Shown here piece after piece: positions 31,997 through 43,830 of a stretch of 64,000 nt of DNA; the first letter of the stretch is position 1; the number at the start of each line of letters is the position of its first letter. The stretch is from Lichina pygmaea (lineage: Eukaryota > Ascomycota > Lichinomycetes > Lichinales > Lichinaceae). The position numbers and the translations under genes were made by a program. Under the pieces are notes generated by a model that worked only from the letters and a program-made list of their open reading frames with translations, did no database searches and had not been told where the DNA came from. The DNA is taken from positions 248,001 to 312,000 of the forward strand of contig OY730169.1 of the NCBI GenBank assembly GCA_963422465.1, read 5' to 3'.

Positions 31997-34900
31997 CTTT
32001 GAAGACTCTCAAGGATGAGTACCTCAGGAGCAACCAACTCCAACTTCCCAGATGGAAAGATTAGCATCGCCAAGCCAGACCTGTTCTACGGTGAAAGAAA
32101 CAAGGTTGACGACTAGCTCATGCAACTCCAAGTCTACTTTCAATTCCAACCAGAGACAAAGCTGCCTAAGGAAAAGTGGCCCCTCTTTGCAACCACTTAC
32201 ATGAGAGGCAATGCTTATCGATGGATCAAGCTCTACGTCAACAAACATCTCTCAGGAAACGGAGACCATGACAGCACATCAGAATAGATAACAAAATGGA
32301 CATGATTCAAGGACAAGATCAAAAAGATTCTTGGACCATCTAACAAAGACAAAGTGGCTATACAAATGATCCAGCACATCAAACAATGACACTCAGCCGC
32401 AGAGTACACCACACAGTTCAAACAATACTCAGTACTGACTGACTGGGACAATAACACCCTGATGGTCATGTACTGACGTGGACTCAAGGAAAACATGAAG
32501 GATGAAATCACCTTCAACAGACGAGTGGTCGACACACTGGACAAACTCATCGCACAAGCAATCAACATCGATGACAAACTATTCAAGCGAGTGATGGAGA
32601 AACACCACAACAGAGGATACAGCCACCCCGCATGGCATGTGAGCAACCACTACAAGCCACCTAACAAGGCACTGCCACATGATCCATATGGCTATGCACC
32701 CATGGAACTGGATGCAGTCCACCACAAGGGAAGGTTCACGAAGGGAAGGAACAACAAAAAGGGGAAAGCACTGAAGTGCTATGCCTGTGGCAAGCTAGGC
32801 CACATGGCGAAAGACTGTCGTTCAAAGAACAAGGTGCACCGACAGCAACTTAATACGCTCGACAGAGACTGGAATGTCATCAAGCCAGAGGACCCACTAG
32901 GAGAGGCTCAGCTATCCCTCAAACAATAGGACAACTACAATCAGACATTGGAAGCAGCCCACCAACTGGCAACATCAGGAGGCAAGGACCTACCAGAACT
33001 GACAGGTCAGGACAAGGGACAGGAGCTCTTAACCACCTCTGATGGGGACTGAGACAAACCCACGTCTATCAAAGAAGAAATACCACGAGGAAGCTATGCT
33101 TACAGCATGGACCCACGAAATCTACGGCACGGCGAACTACAGTGGAGGTTTTGCACAAAGCACTACTGCACCTACCACGAACAACTACGAAGGTACGGAG
33201 GACATTCACCCTACCACGCCACCTGCCACAAGCATTGGGTCAATTGCAAGAAGGATGCGTATGAGATCCATCTTTGGGACAAACACCAACACACTGCATT
33301 CCCCGGGCACACACATGATTGGCACGAACACCTCATGTTTCTACAGCAAGGCAACAACCACAACTGCTACATCAACAATTGGCAGTACTGCCTCAAGCCT
33401 GGATGTGACAAGCATCAGCAAGACAAATTCATGAACAGATTCCTCAGGACTGATGGGAATGGCTGGACCCATTGCCCAGTCAGTGGAAAGACACTTCAAT
33501 CAGGAAAAGACTGAACTCCCTTGTCAAGGGGTGACATCAGGAGCTCAACAACATGACCCCTAGCAACGCAAAGCACCTGCGATTGCCTGTGTCACTACAC
33601 ACCAACATGCCAGTACAGACATACGCACTTGTTGACTCTGGAGCCAGTGGAAACTACATTTCAAGACAACTTTACGATACCCTTGGCACTGGAAGGAGAC
33701 GCAAGCAGCAACCCTATCAGCTCGCGATGGCAAATAGACAGACAGAGCTAGTCTGCCATGAGACACAGCCAATGGAAATAGTTACCGGACACCATGCTGA
33801 AAGGATCCACCTTGATATTGTCGAGTTGGCCACTCAGGATATCTATTTGGGGATGCCTTGGCTAAAGAAGCACAACCCAGTTGTTAACTGGAAGACAGGA
33901 GTACTCACGTTTAGGAACTGCACTAACAACACAGCTCGGACCTGTTACCAGCCGCAGAAGGTGTGGACAGATGAGGGAAGAAGTCCTCAGTGGAACCTCA
34001 CTGACAGAAAGGACAACTCTCAAGAGAAGAGGTCTGCCTTGACAGGCACACCCCAGAACCAGGTGGCCAAACAGTCAGAGATGAAGAGAGAGGAAGTTGT
34101 TAATCCTCTGGAGATCTCTGAAGAGTACTGACCTGGGTATGATAACCTCTTTCAGGAAGAGACAACAACAGCAGTGTTACCTAAGCACCAACCTTGGGAT
34201 CATGAGATCAAGTTGCAACCAGGGACAGAGCCAGGATTTGGACCAATTTACCAGTTATCAGAGAAAGAGCTCTAAGTACTTCGCGAGTACCTGGAGGAAA
34301 ACCTGAAAAAGGGTTTCATTCAAGAATCTCAATTGCCAGCAGGATACCCGATACTATTTGCACCAAAGAAAGACGGAAGTCTTCGACTTTGTGTGGATTA
34401 CAGGAAATTCAACAACATTACCATCAAGAACTGATATCTGTTGCCAAATGTGAACAAGTTGCGAGACAGGATCAGCCAAGCTACAATTTTTACCAAGCTG
34501 GACTTGAAAGGAGCATACAACCTGATACGCATGAAAGGAGAAGAAGAATGGAAGACAGCCTTCAGAACCTGATACAGACACTATGAGTATCTGGTTATGC
34601 TATTCGGACTCACAAACACACCAGCAACATGTCAAGCATTAATCAACAATATTATCAGAGCACACCTGGACCAAACAGCTATCACCTACCTGGACGATAT
34701 TCTTGTCTACTTGAACACACAACAAGAACATACCAAACATGTGAAGGATGTTCTACAATGCCTACAAGAGGCAGGGCTCAAGCTCAACCCAAAGAAATGT
34801 GAGTTCAACAAACTGGAAGTTGAATTCCTCAGATACATTATAGGGATTGAAGGGATCAAGATTAACCCTGAGAAAATCAAAGTGATTCAGCAATAGCCAA

Positions 34901-36839
34901 CACTGACATCAGTTAAGGAAGTACAAGCCTTCCTAGGATTTGCTAACTTCAACTGACAGTTCATCAAGAACTACTCACAGATGGCAACACCACTGACAGA
35001 ACTCACAAAGAAGGATGTGAAGTACTGGTGGACAGAGAGATAACAAAAAGCATTCCAACAGCTCAAGGACACTTGCGCCAAGGAACCAGTTCTCCTCAAC
35101 TTCAAGACAGGCCAACCGACATGAATCAAGACAGACACTTCAGATCAGGCAGTGGGAGTATGTCTATGCCAACAGGCAGATGGCAAGTGGCACCCAGTTG
35201 CCTACTACTCACGAAAAATGACACAAGCAGAACAAAACTATGATATCCACGACAAAGAGCTACTGGCAGTTGTCAACGCACTTGAACACTGGAGAGTGTA
35301 CACGGAAAGCAGTTCTGAACTCACCATTCTCACAGACCACAAGAATCTGACAACGTTCACAACAACCAAGAAGCTGAACAGACAGTAAGTCAGATGGGCT
35401 GAACTCCTAGGGCAACACAAGTTCAAGATCTTGTACACCTCTGGACAAGACAATAGGAGAGCAGACGCACTAAGCTGACAAAAAGACCACATGGAAGATG
35501 ATGAACGCCAAGGAACGATCTTACAACAGGACCAGCAAGGAAACCTGGTACCTCAACCACAGATCAACAAGCTCACAGCAGAAGACACTGAAGAACTAAT
35601 AAGGAACTACCATGATAATCCAGCACATGGTCACCCAGGAATCTCCAAGACCACAGACCTTATCCAACAGGCAGGGAACAATGTCCTTAACCTCTGACAA
35701 CATGTCACAAACTACATCAGCAAGTGTCTACTATGCCAGAAAAACAAACATGGAAGACATAAGCCATACGGAGAAGGACACCCGAACATGATACCGAGAG
35801 GCCTGTGGGAAGACGTGTCAATGGACTTCATCACAAAGCTACCCAAGTCCAAAGACCCAGTCACAGGAATCACCTACAACTTGATTATGGTGATAGTGGA
35901 CAGATTCACAAAATATCTAATAGCGGTACCATTCAAGGAGACCCACACAGCAGAACAGTTGGGACACCTCTTACTGGACAGATTGGTCAGAGACCACGGA
36001 GTTCCAATCACGATCATTACAGACAGAGATAAACTCTTCACATCCAACTACTGGAAGACAATCAGTGCAGCTATGGGAACAAAACCCAAAATGTCTACGG
36101 CCTATCACCCACGAACTGACAGCCAGACAGAGTGAGCAAACCAAGTCCTGGAGACTTACTTACAGCATTACATCAACAAGACCCACAGCAATTGGGTACA
36201 GTTATTACCGGTGGCACAGCTGGCAATCAACCAGCACAGATCAGACTCAACAAAGGAATCACTATTTTTTGCCAATTTTGGACAACATGCGAACATCAGG
36301 ATGCCAAGCAGAGCTTCACCAAACACGGAGAAAGCACTCCAACACGACAAGCTCCTACAACAAACACACATGATGATGAGGCACTACCTTCAAGAGACCT
36401 CAGAAAGAATGCAACGTCAAATGGACAAGAAATTGAAAATGGCACCTCAGCTAAAGAAGGGGGATAAAGTCTACCTCCTCACAAGAAATTGGAGAACAAA
36501 GAAACCAAGAACAAAGAAACTGGACTATGTTAAAGTTGGACTATTTTCAGTCAAAGAAAAAACTGGACCAGTCAATGTCAGACTGCGACTACCGAGAGAC
36601 GCTCGGGTACACCCAAACTTTCACATCTCAATGATCAAATTAGCTGACCAGAGCACACCCTTGCAGGAAACATTTCATTACCAACCAGAGGAAGAACAGG
36701 AATTCAAGGCCAAACAGATCCTGAAGAGAAAAGGTCAGCGATACCTTGTCAAGTGGAAAAACTACCCAGACTCGGAAAATACCTGGGAGCCACTCAGGAA
36801 CCTCGCGAACTGCCAGCTCCTCCTGCAGTAGTTCTGGCA

Positions 36840-37300
36840 GAAGCAGGACTGAACAGCTTGGCCTGCAGCGCAGACACGTCAATGACTGTCGCCGACAAGT
36901 CTTCACCATCCACCTCCATTTCAGCAACAAGGCACTGGAGCTTCTTCTTTGCTTGACCCTCAGCACCCTCAAGAACCTTTCACTTTCAGGACACACAAGC
37001 CTGCAGCTCGGCAAGCTGCTCAACAAGAGCATCCCGCTTGGCCTCATTGACAGCCAAATCCTTGCGAAGGTTATCCTGAGTCATGTTCAGCGACTCCCAA
37101 GAAAGTGACACACAGGACTTCCCACGATGAGTGCATTCAGCGCACTTCAACTTATCGTTGTTGTCAGACATTCAGAAGCAGGGCTTGTGGTTCAAAACAC
37201 AGAAGTCACACAGAGCAAGCAACACAAAGTTATGATCACAGATCTGGGCTGCCAGTTGGTTTCGGTAAGCAGAGGCACGTGATTTTGCAGACATACTCAA
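36840..37300 (-). pseudogene. Gypsy-2a antisense Zn2Cys6-like ORF region, decayed
   Basis: On the strand opposite to gag-pol, between chromodomain and 3' LTR, sequence homologous to the Gypsy-1 antisense protein is readable: SAKSRASAYRNQLAAQICD, CDFCVLNHKPCF, CAECTHRGKSC and the coiled-coil stretch. It is part of an old element copy and not expected to be functional. Confidence 0.7.
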
Positions 37301-37338
37301 GAATTCATCAGGATGATGAATAAAGGAGAGGAGGGTAG

Positions 37339-37896
37339 TGTTATGACCCAGAGGATGGGAGCCACTCATTTATAAGCAATCAAGCTGTGGGCCAGGCAAG
37401 AAGACACCATGGAAGTCAAGTGACCAACCAACAAGGGGTCACGTGACTGTCGAGACACACACAGGAGTCTTGACACAGGATGCATGAAGCATCAAGACAA
37501 TCTCACCAATCTCGACGCAGGATGCATGAAGCATCAAGACAATCTCACCTGTCTTGACGCAGGGTGCATAACATGGTGGGACTGTCGAGACAATCTCACC
37601 TGTCTCAACATCAAGACTGTTGAGACAATCTTGATTGTCTTGACAGGCCAGCACTATATAGTCTGGTGATAGTTCCCTTATGGAACGATCGTCTTCAACT
37701 CATGTTGTGATCCAGACAACTAGATCTACTTCAATACAATCCTTTGTACGAAGCCGTTGATCAGGTGTCACCACCACCACGTTCCACCAAACCCCTTTGC
37801 ACTCCTTGACACTCCTCTCCTGCGAGAACCAACCCGCCTTCCACCTCTTGCCCTAATCCTATACTCGGATAGGACAGTACGGTACAGACCGTAACA
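37339..37896 (+). repeat. Gypsy-2a 3' LTR
   Basis: 558 bases, close in length to its partner; differences between the two are almost all transitions. It ends GTAACA against the right copy of CCGGG. Confidence 0.92.
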
Positions 37897-38028
37897 CCGG
37901 GAAGTTCCATCTGCACTGTTGCCTGTTTGCTCCGCTGTATCCTCTGCCTATAAGAACTCCTCCTGCTCCCCCAGCTTCTTCTCTTCTTCTTTTCTCTTTT
38001 CCTTCCTTGTCTTTCATCTTGTACATCA

Positions 38029-38306
38029 GCTATTACAGCAGCCAGACTAAGCAAGGTAGCAGAAGAGGCTAAACTCTTGCCAGAAATCCAGATGGGGTTC
38101 AGGAAAGGCAGATCAACTGAATCAGCACTTTTCCTTCTAACTTCCCAAGTGGAAAAAGTCTGGAAAGAAGGCATGGTTGCATCTCTACTTTCTCTGGACA
38201 TCTCAGGAGCATATGACAGAGTTCTCCCAGAGATTCTTCAAAAGATTCTGGAGAGAAAAGGAATCCCTGTCTGGCTAACTTCTTGGATCTTCTCTTTCTG
38301 TACCAG
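38029..38306 (+). pseudogene. LINE RT fragment
   Basis: About 278 bases homologous to the RT of the inserted LINE copy from the region of GFRKGRSTESALF to LDISGAYDRVLPE and beyond. It lacks both ends: the left edge abuts the TATA-bearing repeat and the right edge is cut by Gypsy-2b. It could be the continuation of the outer LINE after a loss of about 430 bases, or a separate copy. Confidence 0.7.
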
Positions 38307-38950
38307 TGTTACGACCCATGGGATGGGAGCCACTCATTTATAGGCAATCAGGCTGTGGGCCAGGCAAGAGGACACCATGGAAGTCAAGTGACCAACCAAC
38401 AAGGGGTCACGTGACTGTTGAGAAACACACAGGAGTCTTGACACAGGATGCATGAAGCATCAAGACAATCTCACCAGTCTTGATGCAGGATGTATGAAGG
38501 ATCAAGACAATCTCACCAGTCTCAACACAGGATGCATGAAGCATTGAGACAATCTCACCAGTCTTGACACAGGATGCATGAAGCATCAAGACAATCTTAC
38601 CAGTCTTGACGCAGGGTGCATAACATGGTGGGACTGTCAAGACAATCTCACCCATCTCAACATCAAGACTGTCAAGACAATCTTGATTGTCTTGACAGGC
38701 CAGCACTATATAGTCTGATGATAGTTCCCCTATGGAACAATTGTCTTCAACTCATGTTGTGATCCAGACAACTAGATCTACTTCAATATAATTCTTTTGT
38801 ACAAAGCCATTGATCAGGTGTCACCACCACCACATTCCACTAAACCCCTTCACACTCCTTGACACTCCTCTCCTGCGAGAACCAATCCACCTTCCACATC
38901 TCACTCTTAATCCTATACTTGGTTAGGACAGCACAGTACAGACTGCAACA
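38307..38950 (+). repeat. Gypsy-2b 5' LTR
   Basis: 644 bases, longest of the Gypsy-2 LTRs because U3 has four full 42-43-bp repeat units. It ends GCAACA, followed by CTTTGAAGAC at the primer-binding position. Confidence 0.9.
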
Positions 38951-40320
38951 CTTTGAAGACCCTCAAGGATGAGTACCTCAGGAGCAACCAACCCCAGCTT
39001 CCCAGATGGAAAGATTAGCATCGCCAAGCCAGACCTGTTCTACAGCAAAAGAAACAAGGTTGACGACTGGCTTATGCAACTCCAAGTCTACTTTCAATTC
39101 CAACCAGAGATGAAGCTGCCTAAGGAGAAGTGGCCCCTCTTCGCAACCACTTACATGAGAGGCAATACTTATTGATGGATCAAGCCCTATGTCAACAAAC
39201 ATCTCTCAGGAAACAGAGACCATGATGGCACATCAGAATAGATGACAAAATAGATACAATTCAAGGACAAGATCAAAAGAATCCTTGGACTATCTAACAA
39301 AGATAAAGTGGCTATACAAATAATCTAGCACATCAAAGAATAACACTCAGCCACAGAGTACACCACACAGTTCAAACAATACTCAGTACTGACTGATTGG
39401 GACAATGACACCCTGATAGTCATGTACTGACGTGGACTCAAGGAAAACATGAAGGATGAAATCACCTTTGATGGACAAGCAGTCAACACACTGGACAAGC
39501 TCATCACACAAGCAATCAACATCGATGATAAACTATTCAAGCAAGTGATAGAGAAACACCACGATGGAGGATACAGCCACCCTGCATGGCATGTGAGCAA
39601 CCACTACAAGCCACCTAACAAGGCACCACCACATGACCTATATAGCTATGCACCCATGGAACTGGATGCAGTCCACCACAAGGGAAGGTTCACAAAGGGA
39701 AAGAACAACAAAAAAAGGAAAGCACTGAAGTGCTATGCCTGTGGCAAGCTAGGCCACATAGTGAGAGACTGTTGTTCAAAGAACAAGGTGCACTGACAGC
39801 AACTTAATACACTTGACGGAGACTGGAATGTCATCAAGCCAGAGGACCCACCAGGAGAGGCTCAGCTATCCCTTGAACAATGGGACAACTACAATCAGAC
39901 ATTAGAAGCAGCCCACCAACTGGCAATATCAGGAGGCAAGAATCTACCAGAACAGACAGATCAGGACAAGAGACAGGAGCCCTTAACCACCTCTGATAGG
40001 GACTGAGACAAACCCATGTCTATCAAAGAAGAAATACCACAAGGAAGCTATGCTTACAGCATGGACCCACAAAACCTACAGCATAGTGAACTACAGTGGA
40101 GGTTTTGCACAGAGCACTACTACACCTACCACAAACAACTACAAAGGTATGGAGGACATTCACTCTACTGCGCCACCTGCCACAAGCATTGGGTCAATTG
40201 CGAGAAGGTTGTGTGTGAGATCCACCTTTGGGACAAACGCCAACACACCGCATTCCCCAGGCACACACATGATTGGCACAAACACCTCATGTTCCTACAG
40301 CAAGGCAACAACCACAACTG

Positions 40321-40920
40321 TGTTATGATCCAGAGGATGGGAGCCACTCATTTATAAGCAATCAAGCTGCGGGCCAGGCAAGAGGACACTATGGAAGTCA
40401 AGTGACCAACCAACAAGGGGTCACGTGACTGTCGAGACACACACGGGAGTCTCAACGCAGGATGCATGAAGTATCAAGACAATCTCACCTGTCTTGACGC
40501 AGGATGCATGAAGCATCAAGACAATCTCACCAGTCTTGACGCAGGATGCATGAAGCATCAAGACAATCTCACCTGTCTTGACGCAGGGTGCATAACATGG
40601 TGGGACTGTTGAGACAATCTCACCTGTCTTGATGTCAAGACTGTCAAGACAATCTTGATCATCTTGACAGGCCAGCACTATATAGTCTGGTGATAGTTCC
40701 CTTATGGAACAATTGTCTTCAACTTATGTTGTGATCCAGACAACTAGATCTACTTCAATACAATCCTTTGTACGAAGCTGTTGATCAGGTGTCACCACCA
40801 CCATGTTCCACCAAACCCCTTTGCACTCCTTGACACTCCTCTCCTGCGAGAACCAACCTGCCTTCCACCTCTCGCCCTAATCCTATACTCGGATAGGATG
40901 GTACGGTACAGACCGCAACA
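40321..40920 (+). repeat. Gypsy-2c 5' LTR
   Basis: 600 bases with three U3 repeat units. TATATAG at 40679-40685, GTCTTCAA at 40715-40722, and complementary TTGAAGAC at 40923-40930, two bases past the LTR end. Confidence 0.92.
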
Positions 40921-42855
40921 CTTTGAAGACCCTCAAGGATGAGTACCTCAGGAGTAACCAACCCCAACTTCCCAGATGGAAAGATTAGCATCGCCAAGCC
41001 AGACCTGTTCTACAGTAAAAGAAACAAGGTTGACAACTGGCTCATGCAACTCCAAGTCTACTTTCAATTCCAACCAGAGACGAAGCTGCCTAAGGAAAAG
41101 TGGCCCCTCTTTGCAACCACTTACATGAGAGGCAATGCTTATTGATGGATCAAGCCCTACGTCAACAAACATCTCTCAGGAAACAGAGACCACAACAGCA
41201 CATCAGAATGGATGACGAAATGGACATGATTCAAGGACAAGATCAAAAAGATCCTTGGACTATCTAACAAAGACAAAGTGGCTATACGAATGATCCAGCA
41301 CATCAAACAACAACACTCAGCCGCAGAGTACACCACACAGTTCAAACAATACTCAGTACTGACTGACTGGGACAACAATGCCCTGATGGTCATGTACTGA
41401 CGTGGACTCAAGGAAAATGTGAAGGATGAAATCACCTTTGACGGACGAGTGGTCGATACACTGGACAAACTTATCGCACAAGCAATCAACATCAATAACA
41501 AACTATTCAAGCGAGTGATGAAGAAACACCATGACAGAGGATACAGCCACCCTGCATGGCATGTGAGCAACCACTACAAGCCGCCTAACAAGACACCGCC
41601 ACATGATCCATATGGCTATACACCTATGGAACTGGATGCAGTCTACCACAAGGGAAGGTTCACGAAGAGAAGGAACAACAAAAAGGGGAAAGCACTGAAG
41701 TGCTATGCCTGTGGCAAGCTAGGCCACATAGCGAAAGACTGTTGTTCAAAGAACAAGGTGCACTGACAGCAACTTAATACGCTTGACAGAGACTGGAATG
41801 TCATCAAGCCAGAGGACCCACCAGGAGAGGCTCAGCTATCCCTCGAACAATAGGACAACTACGATCAGACATTGGAAGCAGCCCACCAACTGGCAACATC
41901 AGGAGGCAAGGACCTACCAGAACTGACAGGTCAGGACAAGGGACAGGAGCTCTTAACCACCTCTGATAGGGACCGAGACAAACCCGTGTCTATCAAAGAA
42001 GAAATACCACAAGGAAGCTATGCTTACAGCATGGACTCACGAAATCTACAGCACGGTGAACTACAGTGGAGGTTTTGCACAAAGCACTACTGCACCTACC
42101 ACGAACAACTACAAAGGTACGGAGGACATTCACCCTACCACGCCACCTGCCACAAGCATTGGGTCAATTGCGAGAAGGATACGTGTGAGATCCATCTTTG
42201 GGACAAACACCAACACACTGCATTCCCCGGGCACACACATGATTGGCACAAACACCTCATGTTTCTACAGCAAGGCAACAACCACAACTGCTACGTCAAC
42301 AATTGGCAGTACTGCCTCAAGCCTGGATGTGACAAGCATCAGCAAGACAAATTCATGAACGGATTCCTCAGGACTGATGGGAATGGCTGGACCCATTGCC
42401 CAGTCAGTAGAAAGACACTTCAATCAGGAAAAGACTGAACTCCCTTGTCAAGGGGCGACATCGGGAGCTCAACAACATGACCCCTAGCAACGCAAAGCAC
42501 CTGCGATTGCCTGTGTCACTACACGCCAACACGCCAGTACAGACATACGCACTTGTTGACTCTGGAGCCAGTGGAAACTACATTTCAAGACAACTTTACG
42601 ACACCCTCAGCACTGGAAGAAGACGCAAGCAGCAGCCCTATCAGCTCGTGATGGCAAATGGACAGACAGAGCTAGTCTGCCATGAGACGCAGCCAATGGA
42701 AATAGTTACCAGACACTATGCTGAAAGAATCCACCTTGATATTGTCAAGTTGGCCACTCAGGATATCTATTTGGGGATGCCTTAGCTAAAGAAGCACAAC
42801 CCAGTTGTTAACTGGAAGACAGGAGTACTCATGTTTAGGAACTGCACTAACAACA

Positions 42856-43247
42856 TGTTAACGGCCAGTCCACGTTCACACAGAATGTGGGTGGTCCTGT
42901 CTTCGACTGAGGAGGGCAGGGACTCAATAGATGAATAGCAAGTGGGGTAACTCTCTTGCTATTGTCGCTCGTAATGTGCGTTCAGCCTGGAGAGCTATTC
43001 TCTCCGGCTATCTGGGTCCTTATATACAGGAGCCTGAGGGGGGGGGGGTCCTCCCGAGGGGTATCAGCTTTCTGCGTGGACAAGCTGGACAAGCTGGTTA
43101 CATGTCGTCCACCTCGTCCACCGTGGACGAGCTGGACAAGCTGGTTACACATTGTCCACCTTGTCCACCGGGTCAGGTGAATATTGTTCTGTGTACCTCT
43201 GTACACTTGCTTCGGTCAGCTCAGCTGTTCCGGCCTGGGCCTTAACA
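42856..43247 (-). repeat. Gypsy-3a 3' LTR
   Basis: 392 bases, TGTTAACGG to CTTAACA. Contains GTGGACGAGCTGGACAAGCTGG-like inverted and direct units and a poly-G run of 12 at about 43030. Confidence 0.92.
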
Positions 43248-43299
43248 CCATCCCCTCCCTCCAAAGGTTCTGTCCCCAGATCCTCTCACTTCTCTTACC

Positions 43300-43830
43300 A
43301 TGACCCAGACATCTCGTGTTAATTGTCGTGGAGTCCTCGGTTCTTGTGTTGGCAAGATGGGCAAGGTATCCAAAGTTTCATGCAGCACATGTCGTCGTGA
43401 CTGTGCCAAGTGTGTTGTCAGTTCAGAGTCCACATTTTACGGTCAGTGCCTTGAGAAGGGTTGCTGTTGTGATCTCCATCTTGCGGAGTCGGAGTGGGAG
43501 AAGATAGAGCTTGAGCACACTCAGCTCAAGGCTCAACTGAAGGAGATCGAGGAGCAGGAGTCTGTTCTCCTTCCTCGCAAACTTCGTCTCCGTCGTCAGT
43601 TGGGTGTGTTGTCCAAGAAGGAGGGTGAGGCCATCAAGCGTGAGCTTGCTGCGATCAAGGATCAGGAGGATCTCGAGCAGGAGGCTACGTGTGTGGAGTC
43701 CCCACCGCCTTTGGAGGACTTCTTCTCTTCAGAGGCTTTGGCTTCTCTCAAGCCTTTGTCTCCATTGATCCTGGCTTCTGCGGGTTTTGTTGGTGGAAAC
43801 TCCGCAGTTTCTTGTTTGTCGCAGGGCTGA
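43300..43830 (+). CDS. Antisense ORF of Gypsy-3a: cysteine-cluster coiled-coil protein
   Basis: A 176-codon frame on the strand opposite to gag-pol, starting 53 bases inside the LTR and overlapping the 3' end of the pol frame tail to tail. It encodes a basic cysteine-rich N-terminus (VSCSTCRRDCAKC...), then a long Glu/Lys/Leu-rich region with heptad character (about residues 60-130), and a C-terminal Ser/Pro-rich part. It is the counterpart of the better preserved copy in Gypsy-3b. It keeps an open frame although the element around it is damaged. Confidence 0.7.
   Translation: MTQTSRVNCRGVLGSCVGKMGKVSKVSCSTCRRDCAKCVVSSESTFYGQCLEKGCCCDLHLAESEWEKIELEHTQLKAQLKEIEEQESVLLPRKLRLRRQLGVLSKKEGEAIKRELAAIKDQEDLEQEATCVESPPPLEDFFSSEALASLKPLSPLILASAGFVGGNSAVSCLSQG

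Larger units (their letters stand above)
31441..37896 (+). mobile_element. Gypsy-2a: chromodomain Ty3/gypsy LTR element, decayed
   Basis: A 6.46-kb LTR element on the plus strand with the 5-bp duplication CCGGG (31436-31440 and 37897-37901). Parts are: gag (about 32.0-33.0 kb), Cys/His module (33.1-33.5), protease (33.6-33.9), RT (34.3-35.0), RNase H (35.1-35.45), integrase (35.6-36.5), chromodomain (36.7-36.83), antisense ORF region (about 36.85-37.3, minus). It is closely related to Gypsy-1 in coding sequence, but nearly all differences are transitions. It is broken at well over ten places and older than Gypsy-1. Confidence 0.9.
31308..38028 (+). repeat. TATA-bearing repeat fragment, possibly solo LTR, split by Gypsy-2a
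   Basis: About 260 bases once Gypsy-2a is set aside (31308-31440 plus 37902-38028). It starts TGTCACGG and ends near GTACATCA, contains a 79-bp tandem duplication (GTTGCATGTCTGG at 31326, GTTGCATATCTGG at 31405), a TATA-like CCTATAAGAAC near 37950 and a CT-rich end. No flanking duplication is found. It lies where about 430 bases of LINE are missing, so a solo LTR associated with a deletion is one reading and a recombination junction another. Confidence 0.45.
18440..38306 (+). mobile_element. Tad1-like LINE, outer copy, split by later insertions
   Basis: Pieces in LINE order along the plus strand are: 5' UTR and ORF1 start (about 18440-18838), ORF1 body (22221-23361), ORF1 end and endonuclease (29927-31307), and a probable RT piece (38029-38306). 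The intervening sequence is explained by a second LINE insertion, Gypsy-1, and a repeat fragment holding Gypsy-2a. About 430 bases of LINE expected between endonuclease and RT are missing, so the last piece may come from a separate copy. A 3' end would lie past the right edge of Gypsy-2b, outside the window. The zinc-knuckle ORF1, APE-type endonuclease and RT without an obvious RNase H fit the Tad1 clade. The left limit is approximate. Confidence 0.75.

Noticed and set aside
38440-38620. CRISPR-like array of 42-bp repeats
   Set aside because: The units are contiguous with no unique spacers, lie in LTR U3 regions and occur in every copy; they are LTR tandem repeats in a eukaryotic genome.
43030-43240. 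Separate minisatellite locus
   Set aside because: The GTGGACGAGCTGG-type units belong to the Gypsy-3 LTR, as the same units occur in all four LTRs of that family.
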